A stretch of DNA of 64,000 nt from Cupriavidus sp. EM10 (GCF_018729255.1 NZ_CP076063.1:124001-188000), one strand, 5' to 3'. Shown: positions 38,071 to 47,165, counted from the first letter of the stretch. The notes: a model not told the origin generated them from the sequence alone. Numbers and translations are program-made.

Positions 38071-38706
38071 ATGGACAACCGCAACCTGCAAGACAACCGC
38101 GCGGCCGCCGATGAGACGGCCATCGATGCCACCGTTCCCCTTAACCAACTGAGCCGTGCCGAACAGTGGAAGCGCATTCGCAGTAATCCGCGGCTGCGCG
38201 GGCAACACGGGGGCATTCTCGACGAATACGGCTTCTACCTGCTGCTCGCCGCCCTGACCCTCGTTGCCATCCTGGTGCTGTTCTCGCACAACTCGGTGGA
38301 CACGCAGGTCCAGCAGTTGACCACCGAACTGAACAACGTTATGGGCAAGGTGAAGACGAACTACCGTGGCCAATACAGCAAGGTCTCCGTCACGTCGCTG
38401 ATCGACAACGGTGTCTTCCGCGATCTGACCACGATGACGGACACGGGCGGCACGATCTCGGTGCAACCCGGCGGCGGCACGCTGACGGTGGCGCCGGCAC
38501 GTCTGCTGAGCAACAACGACAGTGTGCAGTACACGGTACCGAATCAGCCGGATGCCGCGTGCCCGGCGATTGTTGCGGCCTTCCAGAGCAGCGCCGGCCG
38601 GATCGTTGTGAACGGCACCACGATCAAGGATGTCGGCGGATCGGTGGACCCGAGCAAGGTGAAGTGCTCCGGCGACAGCAACACCCTCAACCTGTTCATG
38701 TCCTGA
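38071..38706 (+). CDS. pilS: PilS major type IVB prepilin
   Basis: Intact, 211 residues. A long charged leader of about 46 residues ends in HG, followed by GILDEYGFYLLLAALTLVAI. Cleavage between the two Gly would put Glu at +5, the hallmark of type IV pilins. The C-terminal domain has two Cys. A prepilin peptidase (PilU) is needed but is not in this window. Strong GGAACAACG site before the start. Confidence 0.88.
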   Translation: MDNRNLQDNRAAADETAIDATVPLNQLSRAEQWKRIRSNPRLRGQHGGILDEYGFYLLLAALTLVAILVLFSHNSVDTQVQQLTTELNNVMGKVKTNYRGQYSKVSVTSLIDNGVFRDLTTMTDTGGTISVQPGGGTLTVAPARLLSNNDSVQYTVPNQPDAACPAIVAAFQSSAGRIVVNGTTIKDVGGSVDPSKVKCSGDSNTLNLFMS

Positions 38707-38730
38707 CGACAACGCTAGTCGAATAGACAT

Positions 38731-38753
38731 GCCCGGCCAAATGGCCGGGCTTT
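38731..38753 (+). terminator. Hairpin after pilS, possible attenuator
   Basis: GCCCGGCC-aaat-GGCCGGGC followed by only three Ts. It lies between pilS and pilV and could lower expression of the downstream tip protein relative to the major pilin rather than stop transcription fully. Confidence 0.55.
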
Positions 38754-38771
38754 GGCATAGGAGAGCGGATT

Positions 38772-39994
38772 ATGTTGTTGAGCAATTATTCGATGGGCCT
38801 GCTGGTGGGCAGCATCGCCTTGGTCGGGTCGGTAGCCTGGGCCTACGCGGATCAAGAGGAGAACCTCGCGATTGGCACGGGCAACTACATGTCCAACATC
38901 GCACAGGCGGCGAACACGTACACGTTCGAGGCTTTCACTGCGCTTGCGAAGAGTCCGACGGGATCGACCAACCTGACCGTGGGTGGCAAGACGATTGGCG
39001 TGGCCGATCCGTTGCACCCAACGGTGCAGGATTTCATCAACTTCGGGTTGCTGCCGATCGGGTATTCGGACATCAGCCCGCTCGGGCTGTCGTTCAAGAT
39101 CGATCTCACGCCGACGAACTGTGCGGGCGATATCTCGGGCTGCTCGATCCCTGGGCTTGTTTATTCGACGGCGGGTTATCGCGACGCTTTCGGGCGGATT
39201 CGTACGGATTTGATGGGCGCTGCGGTGGTCAAGGCGGGGCAGGACGCCGGCGTGACTTTTGCAGAAACGCCGGCGACCATCACAGGGATGGCCGCAACAT
39301 GGCAGGCACCCAATCCCGTGGTGGGGCAGCCGGTGGGCGTCCTAGCGATGCGCGTGGGATCGAGCTCGTTGCTCGCGCAGTCCATGAACCAGTTCTACAA
39401 GCGCGACGGCTCCCTGAACTTGACAGGTCCGATGGACGCTAACAACCAGGCCATGAATCGGGTTGGAAATTTCCAGTCGAATGGTTCCGTATCGGCAGCT
39501 GGGAACGTGGCAGCAAGCGGTAACGTTACGGGTAACATGGTGGCAGGCAACGGCCTTCAGTCCTACGGAAACGCATCAGTGGCGGGTACGCTCGGCGCGG
39601 CACAGATCAATACCAGCAATGCCCTTGTGTACGGCAATCAAAGCACTTTGGGCAACCAAACCGTGGGAGGGGCTATCACGGCTCAGAACATCATCTATCT
39701 GGCCTCGACAGCTTACGCAGGATGGGGATGTGCGGGGACAGCCATTACGACGCAGCCGGACGGCCAAGTGCTGTCGTGTCAGGCTGGTCAATGGAAGGTG
39801 GTGGGCGGAGTTAGCCAAGGGCAGATTGTCGGAACGTTCTCTTCACAACGGCCAGGCGGGGGTTTCACTGACATTGGCTTTTGCTACACGTGGCCTGGTG
39901 GTGACGGGCGAGAGAATGCTGCTGGCGGGAAGGTATGCCCTGATGGCACTTTGGGCTTTGTTGGGGTACCTACAATACTTCGGGAGGGAGTTAA
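38772..39994 (+). CDS. pilV: PilV-like minor pilin/tip adhesin (probable frameshift at 3' end)
   Basis: Membrane-spanning N-terminus (MGLLVGSIALVGSVAWAYAD), a conserved PilV-like body, then a repetitive Asn/Gly/Ala-rich shaft (VSAAGNVAASGNVTGNMV) that includes DANNQAMNRVGNFQSNGSVS and a Cys-containing C-terminal domain. The annotated frame would run through the terminator to 40115. One base added near 39945 moves to a frame ending FGLCWGTYNTSGGS with a stop at 39992-39994, just before the terminator, which I prefer. In R64 the PilV tip decides the recipient; no shufflon segments are seen here. Confidence 0.75.
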
Positions 39995-40021
39995 AAAAGC
40001 CGGCGAAAGCCGGCTTTTTTT
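39993..40021. terminator. Bidirectional terminator between pilV and the lipoprotein gene
   Basis: AAAAAAGCCGGC-gaaa-GCCGGCTTTTTTT. The run of As on one side and Ts on the other allow it to end both the plus-strand pil operon and the minus-strand transcript arriving from 40046. Confidence 0.9.
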
Positions 40022-40045
40022 CTACTACGCAGCGACAGCAAGAGG

Positions 40046-41143
40046 TCAGCCCACGTACTTGTTCCGGTTATTAGCCGGGATCTTGGCCTGCACGGTGTCC
40101 ACGACGGACTTGTAGCCGTTGCACGCTGTGGCATCCAGATAGTCGGACTGACCTTGAGCAAGCGGATACCGCTGATAGAACGTAGTGTGATCGCCGCTAT
40201 CGCATGCGGTTACCGCGTTCATCGCCATGACCAGGGCGAGCACGTCGTTTGCCGGTTGCGCCAGCGAAATGTCGGCCAATGTGACAGGCTGCGTTTCGTT
40301 AAACGTACTGCCTACCCATGCGCCGACCGTGATCGGCTGGCCATTGGCGTCGAGCTGCGAGGGTACGCCCGTGATGCTGCTTGCGCTCAGCAGGCGCAGC
40401 GTCACGCGGGACGGCAGATCGTGCCGGACGCCGTAGTATTCGATGGCCGTCAGCACGTCCTGATAGGTGTGCAGCGTATCCTGCGCTGAGCCAGGCACGA
40501 TCGAAAGATAATTGATGCCGCCGCGAGTGCGATCCGTCGAGGCAATCACGTTATTGCCCGAGAAGAGCTGCAAGACCGCGGAAGACGCGGTTGTGTACGC
40601 CTCGGCCAACGCTTTGCCCCCCTTTGAAACCAAGTAGGTGATGCGCTTCGATGCTGTGTCCGATACCGGCGTGATGACGAAATTCGTCAGATCGGTCGTC
40701 ACATACGGCGCAACCAATTCCAGCGTGTCGAGTTTTTGGGTGGAGTTGTCAACCTCCGAGGAGAACGTACCACCCGTTGCGATCAGGCGGATCATGCCAG
40801 AAGGCGCCTGCGTCAGGCTCATTCTAAACGCGCCGGATGCGTCAGTGACGGCCGAGCCGATGGCATTACCGTTCGAGGCGTCCGCGTTAAGGACATAGGC
40901 CGTCACCGTGGCACCGGCCGTGGGACCCTTCACCACGGACCCGGTAATCTGGTTGGTCATCGCGCCCGTGGCCGGCTTGCCGGTGTACGGATCGTTTGCA
41001 GTAGGGGTGGTCGTGGGCGGCGTGCTTCCGCCGCCGTTGCTACCGCCGTTGCTAGTACCGTCGCCACCACCGCCACCACAGGCAGCAAGTGCCAGCAGTG
41101 CAGCAGCAGAAACGATGGAGAGTGCGAACTTGGTCTTTTGCAT
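40046..41143 (-). CDS. Secreted lipoprotein, unknown role
   Basis: Intact, 365 residues. Signal peptide with lipobox ALLALAACGG, a Gly/Ser/Thr/Pro-rich tether (residues 22-50), then a beta-rich domain (ITGSVVKGPTAGATVTAYVL) like carboxypeptidase-regulatory or Ig-type modules, and a Cys-containing C-terminus (NAVTACDSGDHTTFYQRYP, DATACNGYKS). Probably on the cell surface. Convergent with pilV; possibly an entry- or surface-exclusion factor, but nothing in the sequence proves that. Confidence 0.7.
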   Translation of the reverse strand: MQKTKFALSIVSAAALLALAACGGGGGDGTSNGGSNGGGSTPPTTTPTANDPYTGKPATGAMTNQITGSVVKGPTAGATVTAYVLNADASNGNAIGSAVTDASGAFRMSLTQAPSGMIRLIATGGTFSSEVDNSTQKLDTLELVAPYVTTDLTNFVITPVSDTASKRITYLVSKGGKALAEAYTTASSAVLQLFSGNNVIASTDRTRGGINYLSIVPGSAQDTLHTYQDVLTAIEYYGVRHDLPSRVTLRLLSASSITGVPSQLDANGQPITVGAWVGSTFNETQPVTLADISLAQPANDVLALVMAMNAVTACDSGDHTTFYQRYPLAQGQSDYLDATACNGYKSVVDTVQAKIPANNRNKYVG

Positions 41144-41240
41144 TTTCTTCTTCCTCTGTTTTCAGGATCGACCGCGATTCAAACTGAACCGCTTAATTCA
41201 ATCCTACGGGCTTAATCCGCAAGTCAAGCCCGCTAAAAAA

Positions 41241-41438
41241 TCAACGGCCGCGATTGTTAAGGGCAGCCTGAATCTTCTTGTCGGTTTTGTACTGGCTCAG
41301 CGCGTAGGTCGACCAGATCGCAGCCGGAATCCAGCCGATGATCGTGAGTTGCAGGATCAGGCAGATAATCCCCGCAAACGGACGTCCAATCGTAAAGAAC
41401 TGGAACCACGGTAGCAGGATCGCGAGCAGCAGGCGCAT
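41241..41438 (-). CDS. YqaE/Pmp3-family small membrane protein
   Basis: 65 residues. MRLLLAILLPWFQFFTIGRP, a second helix ICLILQLTIIGWIPAAIWST and a short charged tail match the Pmp3/YqaE plan of two helices with a conserved IPA turn. Members are stress-linked proteolipids of the inner membrane. Separated by about 100 bases from the lipoprotein gene downstream. Confidence 0.75.
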   Translation of the reverse strand: MRLLLAILLPWFQFFTIGRPFAGIICLILQLTIIGWIPAAIWSTYALSQYKTDKKIQAALNNRGR

Positions 41439-41537
41439 TTGTCAATGTCAAAAGTGGCAAGGACCGCAAGAATACAAGATTGCGGACCGTCCTGGTATCG
41501 ACAGCTCCGTTGCTAGTCTGAACCCCCAATAAGTGGG

Positions 41538-41870
41538 TTATCGTGAGCGGTACAGCGTCGTCCCGCAGTGGTTGCAAATGTGGTACTGCCGGACCTTAAT
41601 GAAAGCTTGCTCGCGCCACACGCGGATACTGCGCGACCCACAGCGATTGCAAGACATACCGCCGGCCGCATTCCCGGGATTGGCCTTGGCGTACTGTTCG
41701 ACGCTGGGCGGGCCCGGACGGGTGAGGACGTAGGCGATAAGTCCGAAGTACGAGAAGACGAAGCATGTAATGGTCCAACCGAACTTCGATCGGTCATCCC
41801 TCTGGGACCACCGGAAAGCCAGGTAGGTTGGGATGATAGTGACAGCAAGCACAGCAAAATAGCCGTTCAA
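41538..41870 (-). CDS. Small membrane protein with zinc ribbon
   Basis: 110 residues. Two hydrophobic segments (YFAVLAVTIIPTYLAFRW and FGWTITCFVFSYFGLIAYVL) followed by a C-terminal zinc ribbon (MSCNRCGSRS and YHICNHCGTT). Function unknown. It is in line with the Pmp3-like gene and the FlhC-like gene on the same strand, with short gaps. Confidence 0.65.
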   Translation of the reverse strand: MNGYFAVLAVTIIPTYLAFRWSQRDDRSKFGWTITCFVFSYFGLIAYVLTRPGPPSVEQYAKANPGNAAGGMSCNRCGSRSIRVWREQAFIKVRQYHICNHCGTTLYRSR

Positions 41871-41912
41871 GGTTCAACTCCAGTGTGGCACCCGGACGAG
41901 CGCCGTGTTTCG

Positions 41913-43090
41913 CTACTTGCGGCGACGGTTGCCACCGCGGGTGGCCGTGAGGGTTCCGTTGCAGCAAGGGCATGTGAACGAGTGGAGAAGTTCGATCTTG
42001 TCCGATGAGTTGGATGCCAGATAAGGCGTGCCGCATTTACGGCACGGCCAGACCGCGAGCTCCTCGCTCATGGCCATTGATCGAGCTAGGTGCATGGAAC
42101 GCTCAGGCGGCACCTTGCAATCGTCGGCAAAGAACGTTCTGTTGATGTCGATGGCGGCGACGAAGCTCTCGGGCGTCGACACGTCACGCGCGATGGCCGA
42201 GCGAAACAGCCACATCTGGAAGGTCGATTGCACGCGGCGGGGCGGGGTCTCGATGAACCAAGTCAAGGACGAAGGTGGCTGGCCAGACGGCGACGATCGG
42301 CCATGGATCCTGCGGTACGCGTCGCGGGCGACCTCGAGACTGGTATTGAAGAGCGAAGACACGCTCTTGGCACGGCACCCGAAGTAGAGGAATGCTTCGA
42401 AGAGGGCATCGCGCACGAAATTCTCGAGACGGAATTTTCCCCACGGCTCCGAATGCGGCAGCTTGTCCGTGCGCATCGGCGACGACTCCATCAGGAAGTG
42501 CGCAATGAGTTCGCGCGTCAGCCTTCCCGCGTGGGTCTCCAACCAGAACATCTCGTCAGCGAAACGCCAGTGGAACAGCGGAACCAGGCGCTCGGATATG
42601 GCGACATCCATTTCGTGCTGTGGTACCGAGCGGAGATAGGCGGCGAGTTCGTTGGAGATGCCGACCAGCGGGGCGGCCAGCACCGACATGTTCAACATGT
42701 CATAGAGCGCTGTGATGTAGGACCGATTGGTGTGTTCGAGGGCGAGCCGCTCGACGATTGAGAGATCCGCCGGCAAGGACGCCTGCAACCGTTCCATGGT
42801 AATCGTCGGGATCCCTCCCTCGATGAAGGACCGCCAGTCCGCGACGGAGGAGAGCGCAGGTGCGAAAGCAAGGAACGGGGTGCAGAAGACCTTATTGGAG
42901 TGTGTCTGATCGCTACGCAACGAGAACAGATCGCTATGGGTAACGCGGAAGACGCGTTCCAACTCCGGGCGCACGGCCACGGCGTTTACAACGTAGTTGC
43001 TGATGCGAAGATTAGCCGAGAGGGCGCGATCCTGGACCCAGCTTGGCAAAATGAACTGCTCGAAGATCGAACGCGAGGGTTCGTTTGCAT
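41913..43090 (-). CDS. FlhC-like transcriptional activator with extended N-terminus
   Basis: The C-terminal 170 residues follow FlhC: AYRRIHGRSSPSGQPPSSLT, a WF motif, SLTWFIETPPR, MWLFRSAIARDV, and a four-Cys zinc site (PCRKCGTPY and FTCPCCNG). Such proteins (SetC, AcaC) activate transfer genes in SXT and IncC elements. The N-terminal 200 residues are unrecognised. The frame is open from a TTG at 43049 and beyond; an ATG at 43090 joins it if one G is added (ATGGCAAACG), giving MANEPSRSIFEQF. That ATG overlaps the stop of the upstream coiled-coil gene region, so the two are co-translated. Confidence 0.62.
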
Positions 43091-43091
43091 G

Positions 43092-44270
43092 TCAGGCTCC
43101 AGTGAGGCCAATCAGTTCGTTATGGAAGGACTCAACCCGACGGCGCAGCGACAGCAATGCCGCGCCGTGTTCCTTCTTCTTGATGGAGTTGATCGTCGCG
43201 CGGAGCTTACTCAGTGCGTCGTCTAAGTCGGCGCACAGGCCATCGATGCGAAGTGCTGTGCTGCGGGAATCTGCCGCCTGGGACTCGTGAGCTTGAATCT
43301 GGACGTTGATGTCACCAAGGTGTTGCTGGGCCTCGCGCAATTGCGCCTTGGCCTCATCAAGTTGCCGGTTGGCCTCGATTACCGCCTCTGCAACGTCCTT
43401 GTACTCCGGCGGCACCACTTCGACCCGGACCTCCCTGACAACCTCTCGGATCTTCGATTCAGCGAGTGTCTTCTGCAGTGCGGTTTTCTCGGTGGTCAGT
43501 CGCTGCACGAGAACCTGCAGCGACTCGACGGTATTCGCCTGTGAATTCAACGCTGCCGTGGAGCGGTCCAGTTGCTCCTTCTGCGCGAGCTTCTGCGCGT
43601 CGGAAACGTTTGCCTGTTCTCGCATGGCACGCATCTGTGCTTCGAGGTCACGCTGGCGCTCGAGGCTCTCGTTCAACTGGTCTTCGGCCGCCTGGAGCGT
43701 AGCCATGACGCTGTTCAGCTCCTGGTGTGTTTTGCGCGACCATTCGATGTACGGGATGATGTCCTTGCGCGAGTACGTTTCATCGGCCTTACGTGCATCA
43801 ATGAATCGCTGGATCTCCTCTTCCGTAATGTCAGCGCGCTTCAGGATGGTCAGTTCGCCGAGGTTCAGAAAGGTGATGGCGTCTGCGTTGTCGGAGAAGT
43901 GGTGAAACGCCTGGAGATACTTGATAGCCGAACCTCGAGAGATGCGCAGCGCCTTGGCGGCGAAGGAATACAGCAAGGCATCTGCCTCGCTCTGCGCGCG
44001 CTCTCCAGCCCCGAAGCGCTTCTGGACTGAGGTCAAGATCGCGTGATAGATTTGGAACATGCGCGAGCCGATGGCGGTGTGCTCGCTCAGGATGCGTCGG
44101 CGAGAGAGTTCGATCTCTTGCGCCGCCTGAACGATCCGGCCTATTGCCGCATTGTCGACGTACTGGCCCAGCTGGTGAACGGCCAATTCGCGTAACGAGT
44201 TCGATGCGCTCGGATTAACGATATCGAATCGCGGCTTCTCGTCTTTGTCTTCGTTTCCTTTGTTATCCAT
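43092..44270 (-). CDS. Long coiled-coil protein with N-terminal DNA-binding-like region
   Basis: Intact, 392 residues. The first 180 residues contain short helices and a possible HTH (FAAKALRISRGSAIKYLQAF, then DITEEEIQRFIDARKADETY). From about residue 195 a coiled coil runs to near residue 385 (NESLERQRDLEAQMRAMREQ). The layout recalls KfrA-type plasmid proteins. It is encoded just before the FlhC-like gene, which could make the pair a regulatory unit. GGGG site six bases before the start. Confidence 0.6.
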   Translation of the reverse strand: MDNKGNEDKDEKPRFDIVNPSASNSLRELAVHQLGQYVDNAAIGRIVQAAQEIELSRRRILSEHTAIGSRMFQIYHAILTSVQKRFGAGERAQSEADALLYSFAAKALRISRGSAIKYLQAFHHFSDNADAITFLNLGELTILKRADITEEEIQRFIDARKADETYSRKDIIPYIEWSRKTHQELNSVMATLQAAEDQLNESLERQRDLEAQMRAMREQANVSDAQKLAQKEQLDRSTAALNSQANTVESLQVLVQRLTTEKTALQKTLAESKIREVVREVRVEVVPPEYKDVAEAVIEANRQLDEAKAQLREAQQHLGDINVQIQAHESQAADSRSTALRIDGLCADLDDALSKLRATINSIKKKEHGAALLSLRRRVESFHNELIGLTGA

Positions 44271-44589
44271 TGTTGCCCCGTCATGAAAGGAGAGTGATGC
44301 GGACCCGTATGCGCCGCACCTCCTTCAACCTACCACTCGAAAAACAATGTCAAGTGAGACGAGAAACAGATGCAGCGAGCAGGCTGAAGCTTATGACGTT
44401 ATCGAGTACTCGTGAGGACCGAAAGCGAGGCAAAACCATATCGCTTTCAACGTCCAAGCTCGAATCAGCGGTGCTTCAGTGCTTCTTTTAACGACTTGGG
44501 CTGAGGCATTTTAAGGTTAGTGCCACTTCAGTGGGGACTGCCTGTCTATACAGGTTGCGTGATAACGACCCGCTAAAAGGGCGAAGAAA

Positions 44590-44611
44590 AGGAACATGTT
44601 CCTTTCAAAAA
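44590..44611 (+). repeat. Dispersed 22-base repeat, copy 2 (GGAACATGTTCC core)
   Basis: Same 22 bases as at 24185-24206, with the palindrome extended to 18 bases here (AAAGGAACATGTTCCTTT). It lies between divergent genes at 44270 and 44957. Confidence 0.8.
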
Positions 44612-44826
44612 GGGCGAAAGCTCCGTTCCCGGACATCTGATTCGCGGTCAAAGCTGCTATACAGGCGAGCCTTGCCAGGCCTCTTATTCGGGTGTAGAGT
44701 TATCTCACCTTCAGCGTCACAGACGCATCGATATCGCGGTGGCTACCCAGCCTCCATGTTGCGCCGGAAACATCGCGCCACGTACCGCCAAATTCCCCTG
44801 ATTTTCCGCCGCACATAGATAGCGCC

Positions 44827-44852
44827 TTTAAGACATGCATTGCATGCCTTAA
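44827..44852. repeat. Imperfect inverted repeat, TTAAGACATGC-att-GCATGCCTTAA
   Basis: Arms of 11 bases with one mismatch around a short spacer, flanked by GCGC on both sides. It is the strongest palindrome in the gap before the leading-region genes. It could be an operator or part of a transfer origin. Confidence 0.5.
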
Positions 44853-44939
44853 GCGCGTTGTGATGCGCGCTTCCATGGATTCCTTGCTCGTCCGAGCATC
44901 GAAGAATCGCCTGGCATCCGCCAGGAAATCCCTTTTAAC

Positions 44940-44955
44940 GTTTCTCGAGAGAAAC
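44940..44955 (+). promoter_or_regulatory. Hairpin covering the ribosome site of the 44957 gene
   Basis: GTTTCTC-ga-GAGAAAC ends one base before the ATG at 44957. The right arm contains the GAGAGAA that would serve as Shine-Dalgarno, so folding should hinder initiation. Confidence 0.5.
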
Positions 44956-44956
44956 C

Positions 44957-45265
44957 ATGGAATCCTTTGCCAACAACCTCATCAAGCGCCCGCTCAAGCT
45001 TCTCGCATGGTCCTTGGCCCTGTTTGCAGCTTCGCAGTCGTTCATCGTTGCAATGTTTGTCTCTGCTGTTCTGTTCTTTTACCTGAAGGAGAAGGCGGTC
45101 CAGTGGAGCAAGGTCGTACCGGCAGCGCCGAAGGTATCGACGCCGGACACTCCGGCAGAACGTAAGGCTACCCCGGTTCAACCGGCGCAACCGCCCGAGA
45201 CGCAGTACGAACGCTCGGCAGTGGTTACGCCTATCCGTCGCACCGGAACGCATGACCGTTCCTAA
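44957..45265 (+). CDS. Small inner-membrane protein, 102 aa
   Basis: N-terminal hydrophobic region (LAWSLALFAASQSFIVAMFV, then SAVLFFYLKEKA) and a soluble Pro/Thr-rich tail ending PIRRTGTHDRS. First gene of the plus-strand block with SSB and primase. No family recognised. Hairpins lie on both sides of it. Confidence 0.55.
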   Translation: MESFANNLIKRPLKLLAWSLALFAASQSFIVAMFVSAVLFFYLKEKAVQWSKVVPAAPKVSTPDTPAERKATPVQPAQPPETQYERSAVVTPIRRTGTHDRS

Positions 45266-45271
45266 CTTCTA

Positions 45272-45335
45272 GCCGCCCAATTCTGGGCGGCCTCATTCCA
45301 CCTGTCGCGGGTATTCGATACCCGCCGACAGGTGG
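45272..45335 (+). promoter_or_regulatory. Two strong hairpins before the 45364 gene
   Basis: GCCGCCCA-attc-TGGGCGGC (45272-45291) and a longer stem at 45298-45335 whose arms CCACCTGTCG-CGGGTAT and ATACCCG-CCGACAGGTGG pair with a single bulge around a TCG loop. Neither is followed by a T run, so they are not ordinary terminators. Confidence 0.6.
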
Positions 45336-45363
45336 GTCTTCGGATACTCGTCCGGAGACCATC

Positions 45364-45795
45364 ATGGAAACAACGGCAGTAGGGTGGCAGCTGGACTTCT
45401 TCGGTGAAGCGGCCGCTATCGTTGTGCCTCCTCCGAAAGTCGATCCGCTGCCCGACCCCTCGCTTTGGAGCGAATCGGTTCGGGAGCAGATGATCGACGC
45501 GCTTATCAGCTTGGCTTGTGACAGCCGTCGCGGCGACAACATGCCAGAGTCACTAGTCGATTGTGCTGATCTCTTACGTGACCGGATCCGCAACAAGTCT
45601 TCACTGGACCTGGAGGACTACTCCATGACCCTCGGCTGGATCTTCGGTTACTGGGACGGTGCACTGCCCTATACCTACGTCTGTGCAGTGTGCGGCGTGA
45701 GTCCCGAGGTGCTACAGGACGTCATCCTTAACCATGCTCGCCTGAAAGCCGACCTCGATGAGGTGCGCCGACAGTGCTGCGGGTCTCTTCTCTGA
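45364..45795 (+). CDS. Leading-region hypothetical protein, 143 aa
   Basis: Acidic soluble protein starting METTAVGWQLDFFGEAAAIV, with aromatic and Cys-containing C-terminal part (YTYVCAVCGVSPEVLQDVIL). No motif recognised. It lies eight bases before the next gene, suggesting co-transcription. Small acidic proteins in leading regions are often anti-restriction or SOS inhibitors, but no such family is recognised here. Confidence 0.55.
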   Translation: METTAVGWQLDFFGEAAAIVVPPPKVDPLPDPSLWSESVREQMIDALISLACDSRRGDNMPESLVDCADLLRDRIRNKSSLDLEDYSMTLGWIFGYWDGALPYTYVCAVCGVSPEVLQDVILNHARLKADLDEVRRQCCGSLL

Positions 45796-45802
45796 TTTCC
45801 CC

Positions 45803-46585
45803 ATGTCACTCTTCAATCTTCTCAAGCAAGCGGCCATTTCTTTGCTTGGCCACAAGAACCCTACACCACCCAGCGCGAAAGTTCATGTGGGGACCGGCGC
45901 AGACAATGAATTTCAGATTCACATTGGCGGCGTGCCCCATCTCTTTCGGGACGAGGGCGATCGCGTGGTGCATTTCAGGGCCGTATTCGACCGGACGATC
46001 CAACACACGTCGTTCGGTGACAAGTTGTTGCCCGAAGTGATGCCGCGATGGAGCAAGGTCGGCGTGCACGACGCAGATGGCGACACCCTGCAGTCCGTTG
46101 CGGAGAGAGTCGTGCGTGACGCAAAGCTGAGCGCGTCAGTGTCGCAGCAGGAGGATTCCAAAGCGGAGGTTGCTCGGCAGCATTCCACTGGCGTTCAAAA
46201 GGCTGGTCAGCTAGATGATCGTGCGGTGCATCGTCGCCAGACTTCTGCATCTGACGCTTCGTCGTCGACGTACACCGTCGGCACGCTGCTCGAATGGGGA
46301 GAAATGGAGTTCCCCAATCGAAAGCCTGGCGGCAAACGCACCTACACATCGTTTGCACTGAAACTCGATACGGGCGCTGGCGTGAAGACGCTGCAAGGCG
46401 AGGGCCTGAAGGATGTCCTGGCTGATGCCCGTTGCAAGGTGGGCGAGCGCGTCGGCGTCAAACGCCTCTATAAAGAGAAAGTTCCTGCATTCGACCAAAC
46501 GACGGGACAGCCCCTTCGTGACCGAACAACGGGCGAGCAAAAGCTCTGGGACCGCTGGGTCTGGTCGATCAATCGCATTCATTGA
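45803..46585 (+). CDS. Hypothetical protein with TraC/LPD-like C-terminal domain
   Basis: 260 residues. N-terminal domain begins [16 protein letters not shown], followed by a Ser/Gln/Ala-rich linker around residue 125-155. The last 95 residues ([20 protein letters not shown], then [20 protein letters not shown]) resemble the small C-terminal domain found in TraC-type primases and MOBP relaxase-linked proteins. It ends 11 bases before ssb. Role unknown; DNA transfer is plausible from position. Confidence 0.5.
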   Translation: MSLFNLLKQAAISLLGHKNPTPPSAKVHVGTGADNEFQIHIGGVPHLFRDEGDRVVHFRAVFDRTIQHTSFGDKLLPEVMPRWSKVGVHDADGDTLQSVAERVVRDAKLSASVSQQEDSKAEVARQHSTGVQKAGQLDDRAVHRRQTSASDASSSTYTVGTLLEWGEMEFPNRKPGGKRTYTSFALKLDTGAGVKTLQGEGLKDVLADARCKVGERVGVKRLYKEKVPAFDQTTGQPLRDRTTGEQKLWDRWVWSINRIH

Positions 46586-46596
46586 CAAGGAAGCAT

Positions 46597-47165
46597 ATGG
46601 CATCCGTTAACAAAGTAATCCTCGTGGGCAACCTCGGTGCCGATCCCGAAACCCGTTATCTGCCGAGCGGTGACGCGGTCACCAATATCCGCATCGCTAC
46701 AACCGATCGGTACAAGGACAAACAGTCCAATGAGTTCAAGGAAGCGACCGAATGGCATCGGATTGCATTCTTCGGCAAGCTGGCGGAGATCGCCGGCCAG
46801 TATCTGAGGAAGGGCTCGTCCGTCTACATCGAGGGCGTATCCGTACTCGCAAATGGCAGGACCAGTCCGGCCAGGATAAGTACAGCACCGAGATCGTTGC
46901 CGACCAGATGCAGATGCTGGGCGGTCGCCAAAACGGCCAATCTGCTGATGATGACGCGAGCGATGGCGCTGGACGCCGCGCTAGCGAAGACCAGTCGCAT
47001 GGTCAACGTCAGCAGCGTTCGACGAGCGGCGGTGCCAGCACACGCAATGCGCAACAAGGCGGCTATGGCGGTGGCGGAGCGCAGCGTGATGGATTCGACG
47101 GGTTCGACGACGACATCCCGTTCGTGCGCCCTCTGGCGCTCGACGGAATTCCCTTCCGACGCTAA
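46597..47165 (+). CDS. ssb: Single-stranded DNA-binding protein (frameshift in read)
   Basis: Starts [20 protein letters not shown] after GGAAGCAT. The OB fold includes [20 protein letters not shown]. The frame changes at the GGG of 46833-46835; one base added gives [20 protein letters not shown] and a Gly/Gln-rich tail with DDDIPF, the usual SSB tip for partner proteins. Here the tail continues [13 protein letters not shown] after DDDIPF, which is unusual. About 190 residues. It would coat the entering transferred strand. Confidence 0.9.

Larger units (their letters stand above)
44271..44956. other. Long control region between divergent genes; candidate oriT area
   Basis: No convincing gene. 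It holds the 22-base repeat copy 2 (44590-44611), a long palindrome (44827-44852), and a hairpin over the ribosome site of the next gene (44940-44955). Small hairpins TTGCTCG-tc-CGAGCA and CCTGGC-atcc-GCCAGG lie around 44884-44923. It borders the SSB/primase block, where conjugative plasmids usually place oriT and the leading region. Confidence 0.45.

Noticed and set aside
39400..40046. Shufflon at the 3' end of pilV
   Set aside because: No inverted 19-bp-type repeats, alternative C-terminal cassettes or Rci gene adjoin the gene; a terminator follows directly.
44271..44491. Plus-strand frame of 73 codons within the control region
   Set aside because: Weak start context and basic shadow-like composition, placed directly over the promoter area of the divergent coiled-coil gene.
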